DNA of 64,000 nucleotides from Agapetus fuscipes (GCA_951799405.1 OX637334.1:15438001-15502000); one strand, 5' to 3'; positions 22,462 through 33,094 are shown, counted from the first letter of the stretch. Made by a program: numbers and translations. The notes: generated from the letters alone by a model not told the origin.

Positions 22462-22781
22462 CGCTAGAAAATGGCTGACGCGGAGAAATAACTGATATTT
22501 TTCAACTTGTTCATTTCAGCAATAAAATATTTAATGCTCGAAGACAAATACCTATTAGTTTTTCTTAAGAACGGTTTTTATTAGTCAGCTACTGCAAAGT
22601 ATTGTTGTGTTAAAAATTTATACTATAGTTTTTTTTTAATCTTTTTTATGAAAAAAAGCTTTAGATAAAAAAAAAAATAACCAGTGGCAGTGTACAAATA
22701 ATTGTTCACAAAAATAAAATGAAATAATAAATCAAAAAAAGTTCCCAGAAAAAAGAATCCAAAAGGAATTATAAAAGCTAA
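22462..22781. other. Stretch without recognised gene
   Basis: AT-rich with poly-A and poly-T runs; nothing recognised. Confidence 0.4.
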
Positions 22782-23021
22782 GGGCCTGTTGCACCAAACT
22801 CCAATCAGACGAAAATCCAAATTAAGTGTGATTTCTCCCTTTCAAATCAAACGATTGATTGCATATACGTAAGTCAGCTGATGTGAATCATATTTCCTGT
22901 TCAAATTCCATCACATTTTTACCAACTTTCGAGAAATATTTAACCGAGGTCCTTACCAGAACTAAGCAATCAAATTTGATGTTTCAATCAAATATTGATT
23001 GGAGGTTGGTGCAACAGGCCC
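22782..23021 (+). mobile_element. MITE-A copy 2
   Basis: 240 bp with the same GGGCCTGTTGCACCAA ends as copy 1. Flanked by TAA on the left and TTA on the right, so the target duplication is not perfect. Nearly identical, in inverted orientation, to copy 3 at 25111. Confidence 0.85.
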
Positions 23022-23252
23022 TTAGATATTGACATAAGCTCCATAACTAATGTCATACGTTATATTCTTTCGAATCGCCATCTATATTCACATTTAATGA
23101 TGCATTAACTCATAATAAATTGAAACAACCGAAATAAAATGAAATGTCCTGTTACCAAGAAAGACAATTTGTTCTTAGTGTACACATAACTTCGGGAGTT
23201 TTCTTAAGAATATCGTACACCTGAAAAAAAGTGGCACTTGTGTGGCCCTTAG

Positions 23253-23376
23253 ACCCGGTATTTTCAACGTTAGCTTATTATACTTTAAACTGATAAAAAT
23301 AGCTACCCACACTCTTTATATAAGTGCGTCATTTCATTCAGTATAAAGTCGCTATGCTACCGTTAAAAATACCGGC
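23253..23376. mobile_element. MITE-B copy 1
   Basis: A 124-bp element with inverted ends reading CCCGGTATTTTCAACG on the left and the reverse complement of ...TTAAAAATACCGG on the right. The interior (ACTTTAAACTGATAAAAA) matches the copy at 63579. No coding content. Confidence 0.7.
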
Positions 23377-23874
23377 ATTAATAAAGGTATAAACTTACTT
23401 AATACTCTCATTGCATATTGATATTGGTATTAACTAATGTAATACCTATGTACTTCATTTTATATAAGTATTAATAAAGGCCGAGGAATATTTTTATTGT
23501 GTCGAGTTCATAGCTTACAAAATCTTGAAAAATACAAACCATGGGAGAAACTGCTGTGCGCTAGTCTTCGCCATCGTTAAAACGACATAACCTTCACAAA
23601 ATAATGGTTATCGATTTGGAATGTTGTAAAATACAAAATACATAATCAGCATCATCAACATTTATGGATGTTAAAGTCGTACACAGCTTATAAGTAATAC
23701 ATGACCCAGTTAAAATAAATTAGAAAATACGTGTTTTTTCTAATTTATTTTATCTTTTCAGTGAATACTGTCAAATATCAAATACCTATCTTACAATTTG
23801 TTACTTAGATACGATAATAAAAGTAGGGTAATATTAACATCCCTAAGGGCATATTCAAAAAAAAAAAAAAAAAA
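23377..23874. other. Stretch without recognised gene
   Basis: AT-rich, ending in an 18-A run directly before the RTE LINE. An inverted pair near 23727-23752 (GTGTTTTTTCTAATTT and AAATTAGAAAATACG just upstream) may be a small fold. Confidence 0.4.
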
Positions 23875-25094
23875 TTGTCACAAAAAGATTAACACCTAAG
23901 TTTGACTTCTATCAACCAAAAGAGCAAGCAGGTTTCCGAAGTGGCTATAGCACCATTGACCACATCCACACGTTGCGTACACTCATAGAGAGATGCACAG
24001 AATACAAAATTCCTCTGTACCTAGCTTATGTAGATTATGAAAAAGCTTTTGATTCTCTTGAAGTGTGGGCCGTCCTGGAGGGGATGAAAAGGGCTGGAAT
24101 AGACTCTAGTTTCATAAATCTTATACAGAATATTTATGAGAACGCTACATTGCATGTGACTCTAAATGACGATTGGAAGACTAACCTGATACCAGTAAAG
24201 CGTGGCGTGAGACAAGGAGATCCAATTTCTCCGAAACTATTTACTTTAGCATTGGAATATGCCTTAAAACATCTACCATGGGACTCCAAAGGTATAATCA
24301 TAGATGGCACTCACCTTAATCACCTACGTTTCGCAGACGATATTATTGTCATCAGTAACGACCCTACACAACTGACGGAAATGCTAAAGGAGTTGAATGA
24401 AGCATCTAAAAAAGTTGGCCTAAAAATGAACCTCACTAAAACCAAGTTGATGACGTCACAACCAGCACAAATTGTACTGGACAATGCCAGCATTGAATCT
24501 GTCGATGAGTACATTTATTTGGGTCACAAAATACAGCTCGGGCGAGATAACCAGACAGCAGACCTAAATAGAAGAGTCGGACTAAGCTGGGCAGCATTCA
24601 AAAATCTTGGTCACATTTTGAAAAATCCCAAAATACCCATCAACTTATAAAGGAAAGTATTCAATGCCTGTGTCCTGCCAGTGTTCACTTATGGTATTGA
24701 GACAGTCACAATGTCACAAAAAAGTGCCCACAAGCTAAGAGTCACACAGAGAGCAATGGAGAGAGCCATGTTGGGTGTCAGTTTGCGGGACAGACTCAGA
24801 AATGAGGACATAAGAGTCAGGACAAAGGTTTCCGATGTCATCAAGATGGCCGCAACTCTCAAGTGGCGATGGGCGGGACATGTCGCTCGCGATCCAGATG
24901 AAAAATGGACAAAGCGACTGCTGTGCTGGTGCCCAAGGACGGCAAAGCGTGGAGTTGGGCGCCCACAGTTGCGTTGGCGTGACGATGTTCAGAGAAGTGC
25001 AGGACTTGCCTGGATGCGGATCGCTCAGGATAGAAACGAATGGAAAATGCGAGAGGAGGCCTACGTCCAGGAGTGGACGATCAATACAGGCTGA
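23875..25094 (+). pseudogene. RTE reverse transcriptase, one nonsense codon
   Basis: Frame +3 is open from about 23875 to 25094 except for TAA at 24648-24650. Upstream of the first ATG (23973) the frame already reads FYQPKEQAGFRSGYS, an RT motif, so the true start is missing. Motif A is YVDYEKAFD, motif B RQGDPISPKLF, and the catalytic box is FADD at about 24330. After the stop come the VFTYGIET segment, RWAGHVARD, GRPQLRWRDDV and AQDRNEW...EAYVQEW, the standard RTE C-terminus. An A-to-T change in a lysine codon would explain the stop. Non-functional because of the truncation and the stop. Confidence 0.88.
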
Positions 25095-25110
25095 AGAAGA
25101 AGAAGAAGAA
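23875..25110 (+). mobile_element. 5'-truncated RTE-clade LINE
   Basis: Carries the RT and C-terminal region only, with no endonuclease. It starts just after a poly-A stretch and ends in (GAA)n, typical of RTE 3' ends. A MITE-A copy abuts the tail at 25111. Confidence 0.85.
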
Positions 25111-25350
25111 GGGCCTGTTGCACCAACCTCCAATCAATATTTGATTGAAACATCAAATTTGATTGCTTAGTTCTGGTAAGGACCTCGGTTAAATATTTCT
25201 CGAAAGTTGGTAAAAATGTGATGGAATTTGAACAGGAAATATGATTCACATCAGCTGACTTACGTATATGCAATCAATTGTTTGATTTGAAAGGGAGAAA
25301 TCACACTTAATTTTGATTTTCGTCTGATTGGAGTTTGGTGCAACAGGCCC
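25111..25350 (-). mobile_element. MITE-A copy 3
   Basis: 240 bp, reverse orientation relative to copies 1 and 2, with both GGGCCTGTTGCACCAA ends. It lies against the (GAA)n tail of the RTE LINE; GAA on the left and TTA on the right do not form a duplication. Confidence 0.85.
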
Positions 25351-25704
25351 TTAGACGCTTAGCTCCATAAGACTAGACTCCATAAAAATTACGAACTTAA
25401 AAAAAAAAAAAATTGTGAAGTAAGTGGTAAGCCTCATACCAATTGATTTGACTATTATTAAACAGATTTCAGTGGATATTTTTCATTCAAATTTCAGCTA
25501 CCTTAATATTTTCCGTTCCATCTATTTTAAAAGTCTCAGCCATTAAAACAATATCAGCTCGTAGCTATTGACTTATCAATGAATGGATAATAAGTACACC
25601 TTCGAATAGTGAAGCAATAAATGGTGGTTTACTTGCATAGAACATCGAACAGTCGTTATGTCTTAATTTTGTACCAAACTTATAAAAGGTTTGTTGTAAA
25701 ATAC
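25351..25704. other. Stretch without recognised gene
   Basis: AT-rich; nothing recognised. Confidence 0.4.
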
Positions 25705-25850
25705 AATCTATAAACTATCTATAAACTAAGTTGCAAGGATATATTCATTCAAAGCTCTCAGCTGTATGCCCACAAACAAACCCGTGTAGTTCGCGCTTAC
25801 AAATGCTGATTGTGTACTTACAAATAAAATCCAAACCTCAAATGAACAAA
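25705..25850 (-). mobile_element. LTU, 3' half
   Basis: Minus-strand copy that runs from the CAAATGAAC region to the ATAAACTATCTATAAACTA tail. The 5' half is absent. Confidence 0.75.
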
Positions 25851-25984
25851 AGCAATGAAAAATGAATTTTTTTTTTACTAGTTGTTACATTTAATTCTCG
25901 ATTTTCATTATTAATAATGTAATGAGATGGTTTGGATATGTAAAAAGAATACCGAATGAAGGATTGCAAAGATGACTAGGATTT

Positions 25985-26120
25985 AATATTCCTTTGACGA
26001 CGTGATTTTCCGTTTCGGTCTTATTTTAACCTAAGCTATAATAGCGACTATGTTAACTCAGCTTTTAAAAAAATGAGATCCAACACCTTCAAAAGCCTCC
26101 GTTTATCCCTTTTCAGTTAA
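25985..26120 (+). mobile_element. SINE-B fragment, old
   Basis: Traces of TTTTCCGTTTCGGT, ACTCAGC and GAGATCCAAC in family order. Head and 3' end missing. Confidence 0.45.
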
Positions 26121-26880
26121 CATCAAAGCTATCAAAATGTGGTGTTTTCATGACTCATTATTTTGCTTACTCCCTGTTTATGGAACGATTTACTAAGCCT
26201 GTATTCTCCACTCAATTTAATCCTGGTATATTCAAAACCAATGCCCATTGCCATTTTCTTACTATGTCTCAAAGCAAAGCCAACAAAACACACAGCACAA
26301 CACTACGCAGCTAACACCGCTGTTATAGAATATCAGGACATCAACTGCCACTTTACCAACACTAACACTTCTGTGGCAAATCAACAAATATCATCTTGAA
26401 TATCTGAAACCTGAGAAGTCTTCCGCAAAGGATTCCTCAAAAAACTTTAAAACAATTGATTGAGGAGAAAGCCTTAGCTATGAAAATTAATTGATTCCAC
26501 GTACGCTAAATACCTCTTTAGGAAAAACGTAGAAATGAAATGCGTTTCAAGTTAAACGACTGTAATTTCAATGATTTGTCTATCCTGGCACTATTCTAAG
26601 TAAACTCTGTAGCGCTATGCGTTCCGTGCCGCTTAGCATTTGTGTTGAGGCAATCTGCAGCGCCATTAGCCTTACCCATCATCATTAGTTGTTTATGAAT
26701 TAGCATAAAACACTTAGCGAAGTATTGCAGGGAAAAACCGTGTTAACGCTTTATCGAGCCATCTCAGCAAACAGCATCGTAAAAAAATACTGTTACTCAC
26801 ATTAAAAAAATGCTTTTACGTTTTTTTTGCTGAAACATACCTTATTGATTTCAAAAATTTTCATAAAAAATATTATAATT
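26121..26880. other. Stretch without recognised gene
   Basis: The 78-codon frame at 26163-26399 has no recognised domain and is not supported as a gene. Confidence 0.4.
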
Positions 26881-26960
26881 AGGCCCATCGTAGTCTAGTG
26901 GTTAAAGCTTCAAACTCGTAACGGGAAGAAGGGCTGGATTCCTTGTGATTTTTGTTGTTG
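26881..26960 (+). mobile_element. tRNA-like head (SINE-A related)
   Basis: GCCCATCGTAGTCTAGTGGTT matches a tRNA A-box arm and resembles the SINE-A head. The B-box region is GGGCTGGATTCC. It is followed by T-rich sequence without the SINE-A body. Confidence 0.45.
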
Positions 26961-27139
26961 TTTTGTTTTCAAAAATCTCTTTTTTATGATGATGTTTTGA
27001 AAAGACAAAAAGACAAAAACTGTTTTTGATTTAATTATGTACTTATTTTGTTAAAGGCTTACGCCGTAAATAAATAAATAAAAAAAAAAAGACTGGTCAA
27101 AAAGGTAGACAAAAAATAAAGTGATGATTATCCACCTCT

Positions 27140-27200
27140 ACCATTGTAAACGGCTCTTCAGGTGTGATTAAAAAAAAAACAGCTCTCAATTAAAAATATA
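27140..27200 (+). mobile_element. SINE-A alternative 3' end fragment
   Basis: GGCTCTTCAGGTGTGATT, then A-rich sequence and ACAGCTCTCA. Same terminus as at 54755-54805. Confidence 0.5.
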
Positions 27201-27714
27201 GCGTATGATGTTAGTTAGCGCAGAAAGTTAGTACGAGTATGATGCCCTCCACTTTTATCTGTAAAAATTTTTTTTCTATCGTAAATGTCACTACTGTTTC
27301 GGGAAAAGACGTTAAGAGTTGCTCATGCTCGTTCATGCTCATTTTGATCTATAAGTTTTATTTACAACCAGCAAAATAAACCAATCTTTATATGTGCTGT
27401 TCGTCATTCGAGGAGCTATAAATGATTGCTTTTTATAGGTAGAAATGGCGGAAAAAAATGGATGAACATCGCTGCAAACCAAATGAAAACAAAAAGAAAG
27501 AGTAGAGTGCATGCTCCTATCATTGAATTGTCTTGTTTCTTCCAAGCAAACAAAACAATTTAACGACAATTTTATATCATTGCCATTACGATGAACATTT
27601 ATTATATTTTCGCTATTTTATTGCTCATAGCAAAACTAACAACTATAATGGGTCGTATCACGAAATCGCTATTGTCTTATGGGCCAATTAAACGCTATAA
27701 ATAAACGTAAACCA
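27201..27714. other. Stretch without recognised gene
   Basis: The 76-codon minus-strand frame at 27339-27569 has no domain features. 27290-27330 weakly resembles the LTU. Confidence 0.35.
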
Positions 27715-27865
27715 TAATCAAACGGTTTGTGGTCTAGTGATTAGAACGTGAGTTCGATTCTTTGTGGAGCACAAAAAAATAGAATTTCTAAAAATGCTCT
27801 TCGCTGGGCTCAAAAATTTATTTACCTTTACAAAGGTCCATCCAGACCATTTTTCAATGATACAG
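27715..27865 (+). mobile_element. SINE-A copy, partial
   Basis: Head with A box TGGTCTAGTGATTAG and B box AGTTCGATTC, then GGAGCACAAAAAAAT, GCTCTTCGCTGGG and AAAGGTCCATCCAG. Truncated before the distal body by the hairpin region. Confidence 0.75.
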
Positions 27866-27879
27866 CCATATAATTATAT

Positions 27880-28150
27880 TTAGTTTACAATTTTTTGAAG
27901 GAATTCAAAGAAAACACTGTTTATTTTCACTCAAATATATTTAAAAAGATTAAAATCTTTAAAATAAATTACAAACGCGTTTTCGACCTAGTAGGTCATC
28001 ATCAGGTGATGATGTCACCTTCACCTGATGATGACCTACTAGGTCGAAAACGCGTTTGTAATTTATTTTAAAGATTTTAATCTTTTTAAATATATTTGAG
28101 TGAAAATAAACAGTGTTTTCTTTGAATTCCTTCAAAAAATTGTAAACTAA
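27880..28150. repeat. Hairpin HP2, perfect 130-bp inverted repeat
   Basis: 27880-28009 reads as an exact reverse complement of 28021-28150, with an 11-nt spacer. Each arm holds AAAACACTGTTTATTTTCAC and the core CTGATGATGACC...GGTCGAAAACG. The arms have not diverged at all, so the duplication is very recent or maintained by conversion. A transcript across it would form a 130-bp double strand. Confidence 0.95.
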
Positions 28151-28154
28151 ACAT

Positions 28155-28182
28155 TATGAATTTTCACAGTGTTAATACACAA
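28155..28182 (+). repeat. Shared flank motif of hairpin family
   Basis: GAATTTTCACAGTGTTAATA followed by CACAAAC. Also found at 30589, 59284 and (reversed) 60683, beside hairpins or half-hairpins in three of the four places. Confidence 0.75.
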
Positions 28183-28239
28183 ACAATACAAAATATATAA
28201 TTTTTTTTTTTTTTTATGGTTTGTGTATTATATGTCTTG

Positions 28240-28345
28240 CTTGAGAATTGCCGCTTTCAATAGCGTCGATCAATCTGGCAAAGGGTTCCTGAGGTGTAAA
28301 CACAGTATAATAATTTACACAAAAACAACTCTCGCCGACTAAAAT
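28240..28345 (+). mobile_element. SINE-A 3' fragment
   Basis: TCTTGCTTGAGAATTGCCGC, then AAAGGGTTCCTGAGGTGTAA and the AACAACTCTCGCC terminus. Alternative-3'-end subtype. Confidence 0.6.
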
Positions 28346-28389
28346 TTCCAAATATAAATATATTTAAATGTTTTTATTTTTTAATATCA

Positions 28390-28640
28390 GGCTGACTTAT
28401 TTGGTGAGAGCTGCCTTTGTATAACACTTCAAGAGTCTTTGAAATGCTTGTTCGTCGCTATTCAACACCAATTTAGCAAGCAATACCTAATTCCTGTAAG
28501 GCTGGATGGACCTTTGTGAGCGGTCTTTGATAAAAGTGAATCATTTTTTGTACCCAGGGAAGGCATTTTATATTAATTATTTTTTGTTCTCCACTGGGAA
28601 TCGATCCACATATTTTTGATTACAACCTGCCATATTATAA
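28390..28640 (-). mobile_element. SINE-A copy, diverged
   Basis: The minus strand shows the body from GGATCGATTCCCA (B-box region near 28600) through AAAGGTCCATCCAGCC to the GGTGAGAGC-like alternative terminus near 28405. Confidence 0.6.
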
Positions 28641-28644
28641 ATTA

Positions 28645-28872
28645 ATGAAGCTGACCACCATACTGTAATAAATGGTTCACTTTACCAATATCACCGCTGT
28701 TTCAGGGAAGGTTAGCAAAAGTTGTAGATTTTATGTTCATCTGAGTTTTGGATTTTAATTTTTAGATACTTTGCAGCATTTATAAGCGCGAACTTACCCG
28801 TGTCTTTGCGAATTGTAATTTTGAATTGTAAATGTTCATAATTATATCTTTGCAACTTAGATTATAGATACG
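28645..28872 (+). mobile_element. LTU, near full length
   Basis: GCTGACCACCATACTG to TTTGCAACTTAGATTATAGAT. The first 25 bp are missing or eroded. Confidence 0.8.
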
Positions 28873-29254
28873 TCATATTATTAATAATTTTATCATTATA
28901 TGCCATGTTTTAATTATTATATTATCATTATCGACTACCTTTGAGAGAATACTATTATTGTTTATCAACTTTTTTGGTTTATTTTTTACAGGTAAATTTT
29001 GTTTGTCGCAGGGAAGAGTTTTATAATTAACCCTGAACAAGTTTAAAATGTTTTTAAAGTTTCCCTCCATAATAGAGCCGTGAATTTCATTTCAACCCAA
29101 TTAAAAGGTAATTAAAAGATTGTTTTCCATTTCCCTCTCTTTGTTGTTTTTTCCAGAAAATAATTTTAAAAAGGAAAAAAAAACGAAAAACTTTTAAATC
29201 TCCCTCACTCGTTTAAAATTCTCATTCTTTTTATTATACTTGGTCATTTTTGTA
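28873..29254. other. Stretch without recognised gene
   Basis: AT-rich; the small minus-strand frame here is asparagine/lysine-rich and unsupported. Confidence 0.4.
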
Positions 29255-29425
29255 CCGGTTCACTTTTGCCAATACCCCCCTGGTTTCAGGAAAGAGCGAC
29301 AGGAGTAGCAAGGTTTGTGCTCATGTGAGGTTTTATTTTTGTAAATGCACATGTAGCTTGTGTAAGTGCGAACCCACACGTGCCTTAAATATCAATATGT
29401 CTTAGCAACTTAGATTCTAAATAGA
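29255..29425 (+). mobile_element. LTU, diverged
   Basis: GGTTCACTTTTGCCAATACC, then AGCAAGGTTTGTGCTCATG and CTTAGCAACTTAGATTCTA. Confidence 0.65.
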
Positions 29426-29569
29426 TTATGGAACTGTGTTGAAAATTTACATACTGTTATGATTTTACTGGGGTTCTCTTTAATTAAACTGCAATTATTT
29501 ACTTTAACAGAATTTATTGTACACGGTTTGGTTCACAATTTACAACAGTAAGTTGATAATATATGCTTA

Positions 29570-29811
29570 GGCCGTTTGTCCACCGCACGCCGTCACCGTC
29601 ACGTCACCGGGAACGAGATGACGGCGCCGAAGAAGGGGTACATGTAATGTATTTATTGTATTGCCTGGTTATTGGCAATACAATACATAACCTATAACCA
29701 GCGAAATCGGTCGCGGTGGACAAACGATCGCCGTCACATCAATTAAACTCGGCCCGAAATAATCTCGTTCTCGGTGACGTGACGGTGACGGCGTGCGGTG
29801 GACAAACGGCC
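29570..29811. mobile_element. MITE-C, PIF/Harbinger-like with 50-bp ends
   Basis: 242 bp. The first and last 50 bp are inverted repeats with a single mismatch, beginning GGCCGTTTGTCCACCGCACG. TTA flanks both sides (29567-29569, 29812-29814). The middle contains an internal inverted pair TATTGTATTGCC/GGCAATACAATA (about 29655-29690). No transposase. The ends are GC-rich against an AT-rich background. Confidence 0.9.
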
Positions 29812-29814
29812 TTA

Positions 29815-30095
29815 TTGGTCATGTTTGGAGCGACTAATCGCCCACCGCACCATTGCAGTCCCTTTATATAGGTACAAAAGAGATCTTTCCCGCATATTCC
29901 AGAACATTCTTCAATGTTTCGCTCACACCAGAACGCCGTTCTATGCACTACTCCCACACTATCGCACACGTATAGGTGCGCGTAGGTAGTTCGATTTCAT
30001 AGTTCGTAACACTACCACCATCACATTAGCGCCAGATTGTTCTACACACTATGTATGCATGTACAAGCGCACGTAGGTACTCCAAGTTCGTAACA
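29815..30095. other. GC-richer unassigned sequence with imperfect direct repeat
   Basis: TAGGTGCGCGTAGGTAGTTC and a similar ...GCGCACGTAGGTACTCC, each followed by AGTTCGTAACA, about 95 bp apart. No domain in either strand's short frame. Confidence 0.4.
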
Positions 30096-30097
30096 AT

Positions 30098-30142
30098 ACT
30101 ATGTGAATTTTAAATGTTTCTATGCAACTTAGATATTAGATA
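30098..30142 (+). mobile_element. LTU, 3' tip
   Basis: ATTTTAAATGTTTCTATGCA, then ACTTAGATATTAGATAACAG. Only the last 45 bp remain. Confidence 0.5.
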
Positions 30143-30584
30143 ACAGTTCTTAGATCGTTTCGTTCTTAGTCATTCTTGGAAGTTGGATGGAACAAATTTT
30201 GATGTTTTTTTTTCTGTTTTTTAGATCTACGTTGCACAGATTCTTTCGACGTGAACTTTTAATGGATTTCCTCCCCTGTTCTCGGTTCAGATTCCATGCA
30301 TCATGAGTGCATTCAACCCTCTTAGGGGCGAGTTCACGGGGGGTGGGGGGCGCCGCACTCAGCTCGTCACAAGGGCTGGCATGCGGCACAATGACGTCAC
30401 ATATTATGCACATGTACACGTGCACTAAGTGCTGTGCGGCACTTCAATTATGTAAGGTGATGAATGACGTAGGCCGGCCGTGCGGCGGGAACTCTATAGG
30501 AAAATCAAACACTTGTTAAAAATATATTTGTACGTTGAAAGCTAATATTTGAAACATAAATAGGTATCGTGTGTGAAAATCAAC
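30143..30584. other. Stretch without recognised gene
   Basis: 30320-30440 is GC-rich, with a G-rich run at 30339-30350 and several CACGTG-like palindromes. The overlapping frames on both strands carry no domain. Confidence 0.4.
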
Positions 30585-30588
30585 ATGA

Positions 30589-30616
30589 ATTTTCACAGTG
30601 TTAATACACAAACCAT
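30589..30616 (+). repeat. Shared flank motif of hairpin family
   Basis: GAATTTTCACAGTGTTAATA plus CACAAAC, as at 28155. No hairpin is next to this copy; a SINE-A follows 25 bp later. Confidence 0.7.
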
Positions 30617-30640
30617 AAAAAATATAAATGCAAGGTCTTG

Positions 30641-30963
30641 ACCGGTCCGTAGTCCAGTGGAAACACTTCGGACTCGTAAATGGAAGGTTGTGGATTCGGA
30701 TCCCGGCGGAGCACAAAAAATATACCATTTATATTTCCAAATATGCTCTTCGCTGGGTTGAAAAAATTAATAAAACCTTTACCAACGACCGGTTACAAAA
30801 GGTCCATCCAGCCTTAAAGCAACTGGGTCTTGCTTGAGTATTGGCGCTTTGTAGCGACGACCAATATCGTACACCTCTGCGGCACTACAACAAGTGTCAT
30901 AGACCCCTAGAGTCTCTAGAATCTAGGGAGTCTCCCGCGCAGGATTTCTTTAAAAAAAAAGTA
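30641..30963 (+). mobile_element. SINE-A, full length without 5S segment
   Basis: tRNA-like head (A box TCCGTAGTCCAGTGG, B box GGATTCGGATCC), body with GCTCTTCGCTGGGTTGAAAA and GGTCCATCCAGCC, and the long 3' end with TAGACCCCTAGAGTCTCTAG, closing in an A tail. Acceptor arms do not pair. This is the commoner 3'-end subtype, shared with 62079 and 36497. Confidence 0.9.
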
Positions 30964-31094
30964 AGCTGTGCATATAAGATCCATGAATGAAATTATATTT
31001 TAGAACCATACATTAATCAATTTATTAGAACCATAAATGATGAAAATGCAATGTTGGTGGCTACGACATTAGTTTTATAATTGTGCGCCTTGAT

Positions 31095-31168
31095 CTTATA
31101 TGTGGGCATGCATAGACTATGAGCCTTGAATGTCAAAATATCTTTGCAACTTAGGTTATAGATTAGAT
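31095..31168 (+). mobile_element. LTU, 3' end
   Basis: ATGTGGGCATGCATAGACTA to TCTTTGCAACTTAGGTTATA. Confidence 0.65.
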
Positions 31169-31554
31169 AAGCCCTCCATGTTTTTTAATAATAAAGATAA
31201 ATAATTAATTGTTCTTTTGTTGCGCGTTTTATTTTACTGGCTTGATTTCCATGTTATGTTAATTCTATTCGATCCTTTTCCATACTTTATGTTTGTTTTT
31301 GGAAATAAAAATACAAAACCTTACTGTAACCGTTTTACGATTCTCCGCTATTTAAAACAACGCAATAAAAAAGGTCCCTGTGGTAGGGATGGGACGAACA
31401 ACCCGGTGGAGATTCGGAGAGAAGAAAATTAGTATACAACCAATGTTTTCTTTTACCAACAGGTTCGGATAAGGTTAATTATACGTTTTATCTAGATTCT
31501 CGGCAGTAACTTTATGAAAGGTACTTTTTATAAATATAAATAGATAAACTGTGT
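31169..31554. other. Stretch without recognised gene
   Basis: The 71-codon frame at 31217-31432 is unsupported. Confidence 0.4.
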
Positions 31555-31650
31555 ACTTTGTTATAATTCCCTTGAGTTTAATTTATTTCATATACTACTG
31601 GTTTCGGGAGATGTAGTATCTCCCATCTTCAGCTGCAAATTAAAACTAAC
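31555..31650 (-). repeat. Half-hairpin-like sequence with CTGAAGATG...CGAAAC
   Basis: On the minus strand CTGAAGATGGGAGA and TCTCCCGAAACCAGT enclose a stem GGGAGAT/ATCTCCC. The layout is the same as in HP2 and in 60683-60840, but the sequence differs. Weak membership. Confidence 0.45.
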
Positions 31651-31847
31651 ACAGAAAATAATACAAAAATGCGTAAGCAAGATAAATTATCTACAGAAAG
31701 GGAGGTGGTATACTAGTTGTGTATAAAATGAATTAAACTCAAGTGAATTACGAAAAAGCTGTTTTTTTTTTTAATTTATGACTTTACATGTTAAAAAATG
31801 AAAAACAAGACTTTCGAGAGTTTCTGTCTATGTTTCCAATAAGAGTA

Positions 31848-32000
31848 TCAGAGATGATTTCCGTTTCGGTGTTTTTTCAAGCTCAAAATTAAAATGCCGT
31901 CAAGTTTTACTCAGCTTACATAAAAAATGAGAACATGTGAATAGGTTCCACACGCTGCATGCAACTCATTCAGAACAACGCGGCAAGAAGTTAAGAAATT
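31848..32000 (+). mobile_element. SINE-B, headless
   Basis: TCAGAGATGATTTCCGTTTC through ACTCAGC and GCGGCAAGAAGTTA. An internal block of about 90 bp is missing and no tRNA-like head remains. Confidence 0.75.
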
Positions 32001-32019
32001 ATATATATTAGGATGATTA

Positions 32020-32225
32020 AGTTGGTAGCTCTTGGTCGTCAGTTTCTGTATGGCTGGATGTACCTTTGGTGACCAGTCTTTGTAAAGGCACGTGAATTTT
32101 TCAGCCGAGCGATGAACATATTTGAAAATTAAATTATATTTTTTAATATTCCACCGGGAATCCAAACCACGCGTTCATAGTCATAGAGCCCGTAGCGTTT
32201 ACCACTAGACTACAGATCGGTAAAC
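32020..32225 (-). mobile_element. SINE-A copy, partial
   Basis: The minus-strand head is at 32165-32225 (A box TAGTCTAGTGGTAA, B box GGTTTGGATTCC). The body runs to the GACGACCAAGAGC region at about 32022. Confidence 0.7.
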
Positions 32226-33094
32226 TTATAAAACTTAGTACCATTGCGTATAGATCAAACTTTGTGTTTAGTATAGATCAAACTTTGTGTTTAGCACATC
32301 TCTACACAAAGGTGTAAGGTACAAAACAAAAAACCACGATTACGAAAAACATAAAAATAAATCCAAAACATATAAGAGCATATAAAAATTGTACGAAATG
32401 TGCAAAAAATGTTTACGATCGCTTAGCTTCGCACTCAGATTCCGCGGTTTTTTTTATTTGAAATCTAAATTTCGCACGGCCGTTTCATCTGGCGCTTTAT
32501 TGCTTAGCAATGTTTATTATTTCTCTTTTTATTTGATTCTCGCTGGCAAAATTAATATTTTTGTGTATCAAACTGCCAATAAAAAATAGCGCTGGTTTTG
32601 ATACTAATATTAACACTTGCTTGCGTCATTTCTCTTCCTTTTCTTACATTCTTAAAAATCTTTTCTCCCTTTTTTCTTATTTTTACTGACTTCCTGGATT
32701 TATGGAAGACTAAATATTAATTCCTATTAGTCCTTGAACTTATTTATATGCATGTTTTGCGTTCAAAGGTCTTCTGCAGCTATTTATTTTATTTCAATCA
32801 CTTAAATTTTCATACAAAGCTTGAATGCATTCCTTTAGTATCATAATATTTCAAACACTTATTAAATATATTTATTTTATATGTATACACAAACATACAT
32901 ATATACGTAAACACTTCAATTGAAGCCTAAATGCTCGTGTTTAGAGGGGTTTTGTTTACAATAAGGTTATTTTAGTTTTTACATTACATATCAGTTCAAG
33001 GCAACTTTAGGATCATTTTCTTTGAATTTAATTAAGTACAGCAAAAACTGTGTGCCTCTGTTGAATTTTCACCACTGGCTGACTCCATATTGGG
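32226..33094. other. Stretch without recognised gene
   Basis: AT-rich. A 21-bp direct duplication TATAGATCAAACTTTGTGTT occurs at 32250 and 32273. Confidence 0.45.

Noticed and set aside
24735..25133. 132-codon minus-strand and 111-codon plus-strand frames at the RTE 3' end
   Set aside because: Shadows of the RTE C-terminal frame, which carries the recognisable motifs.
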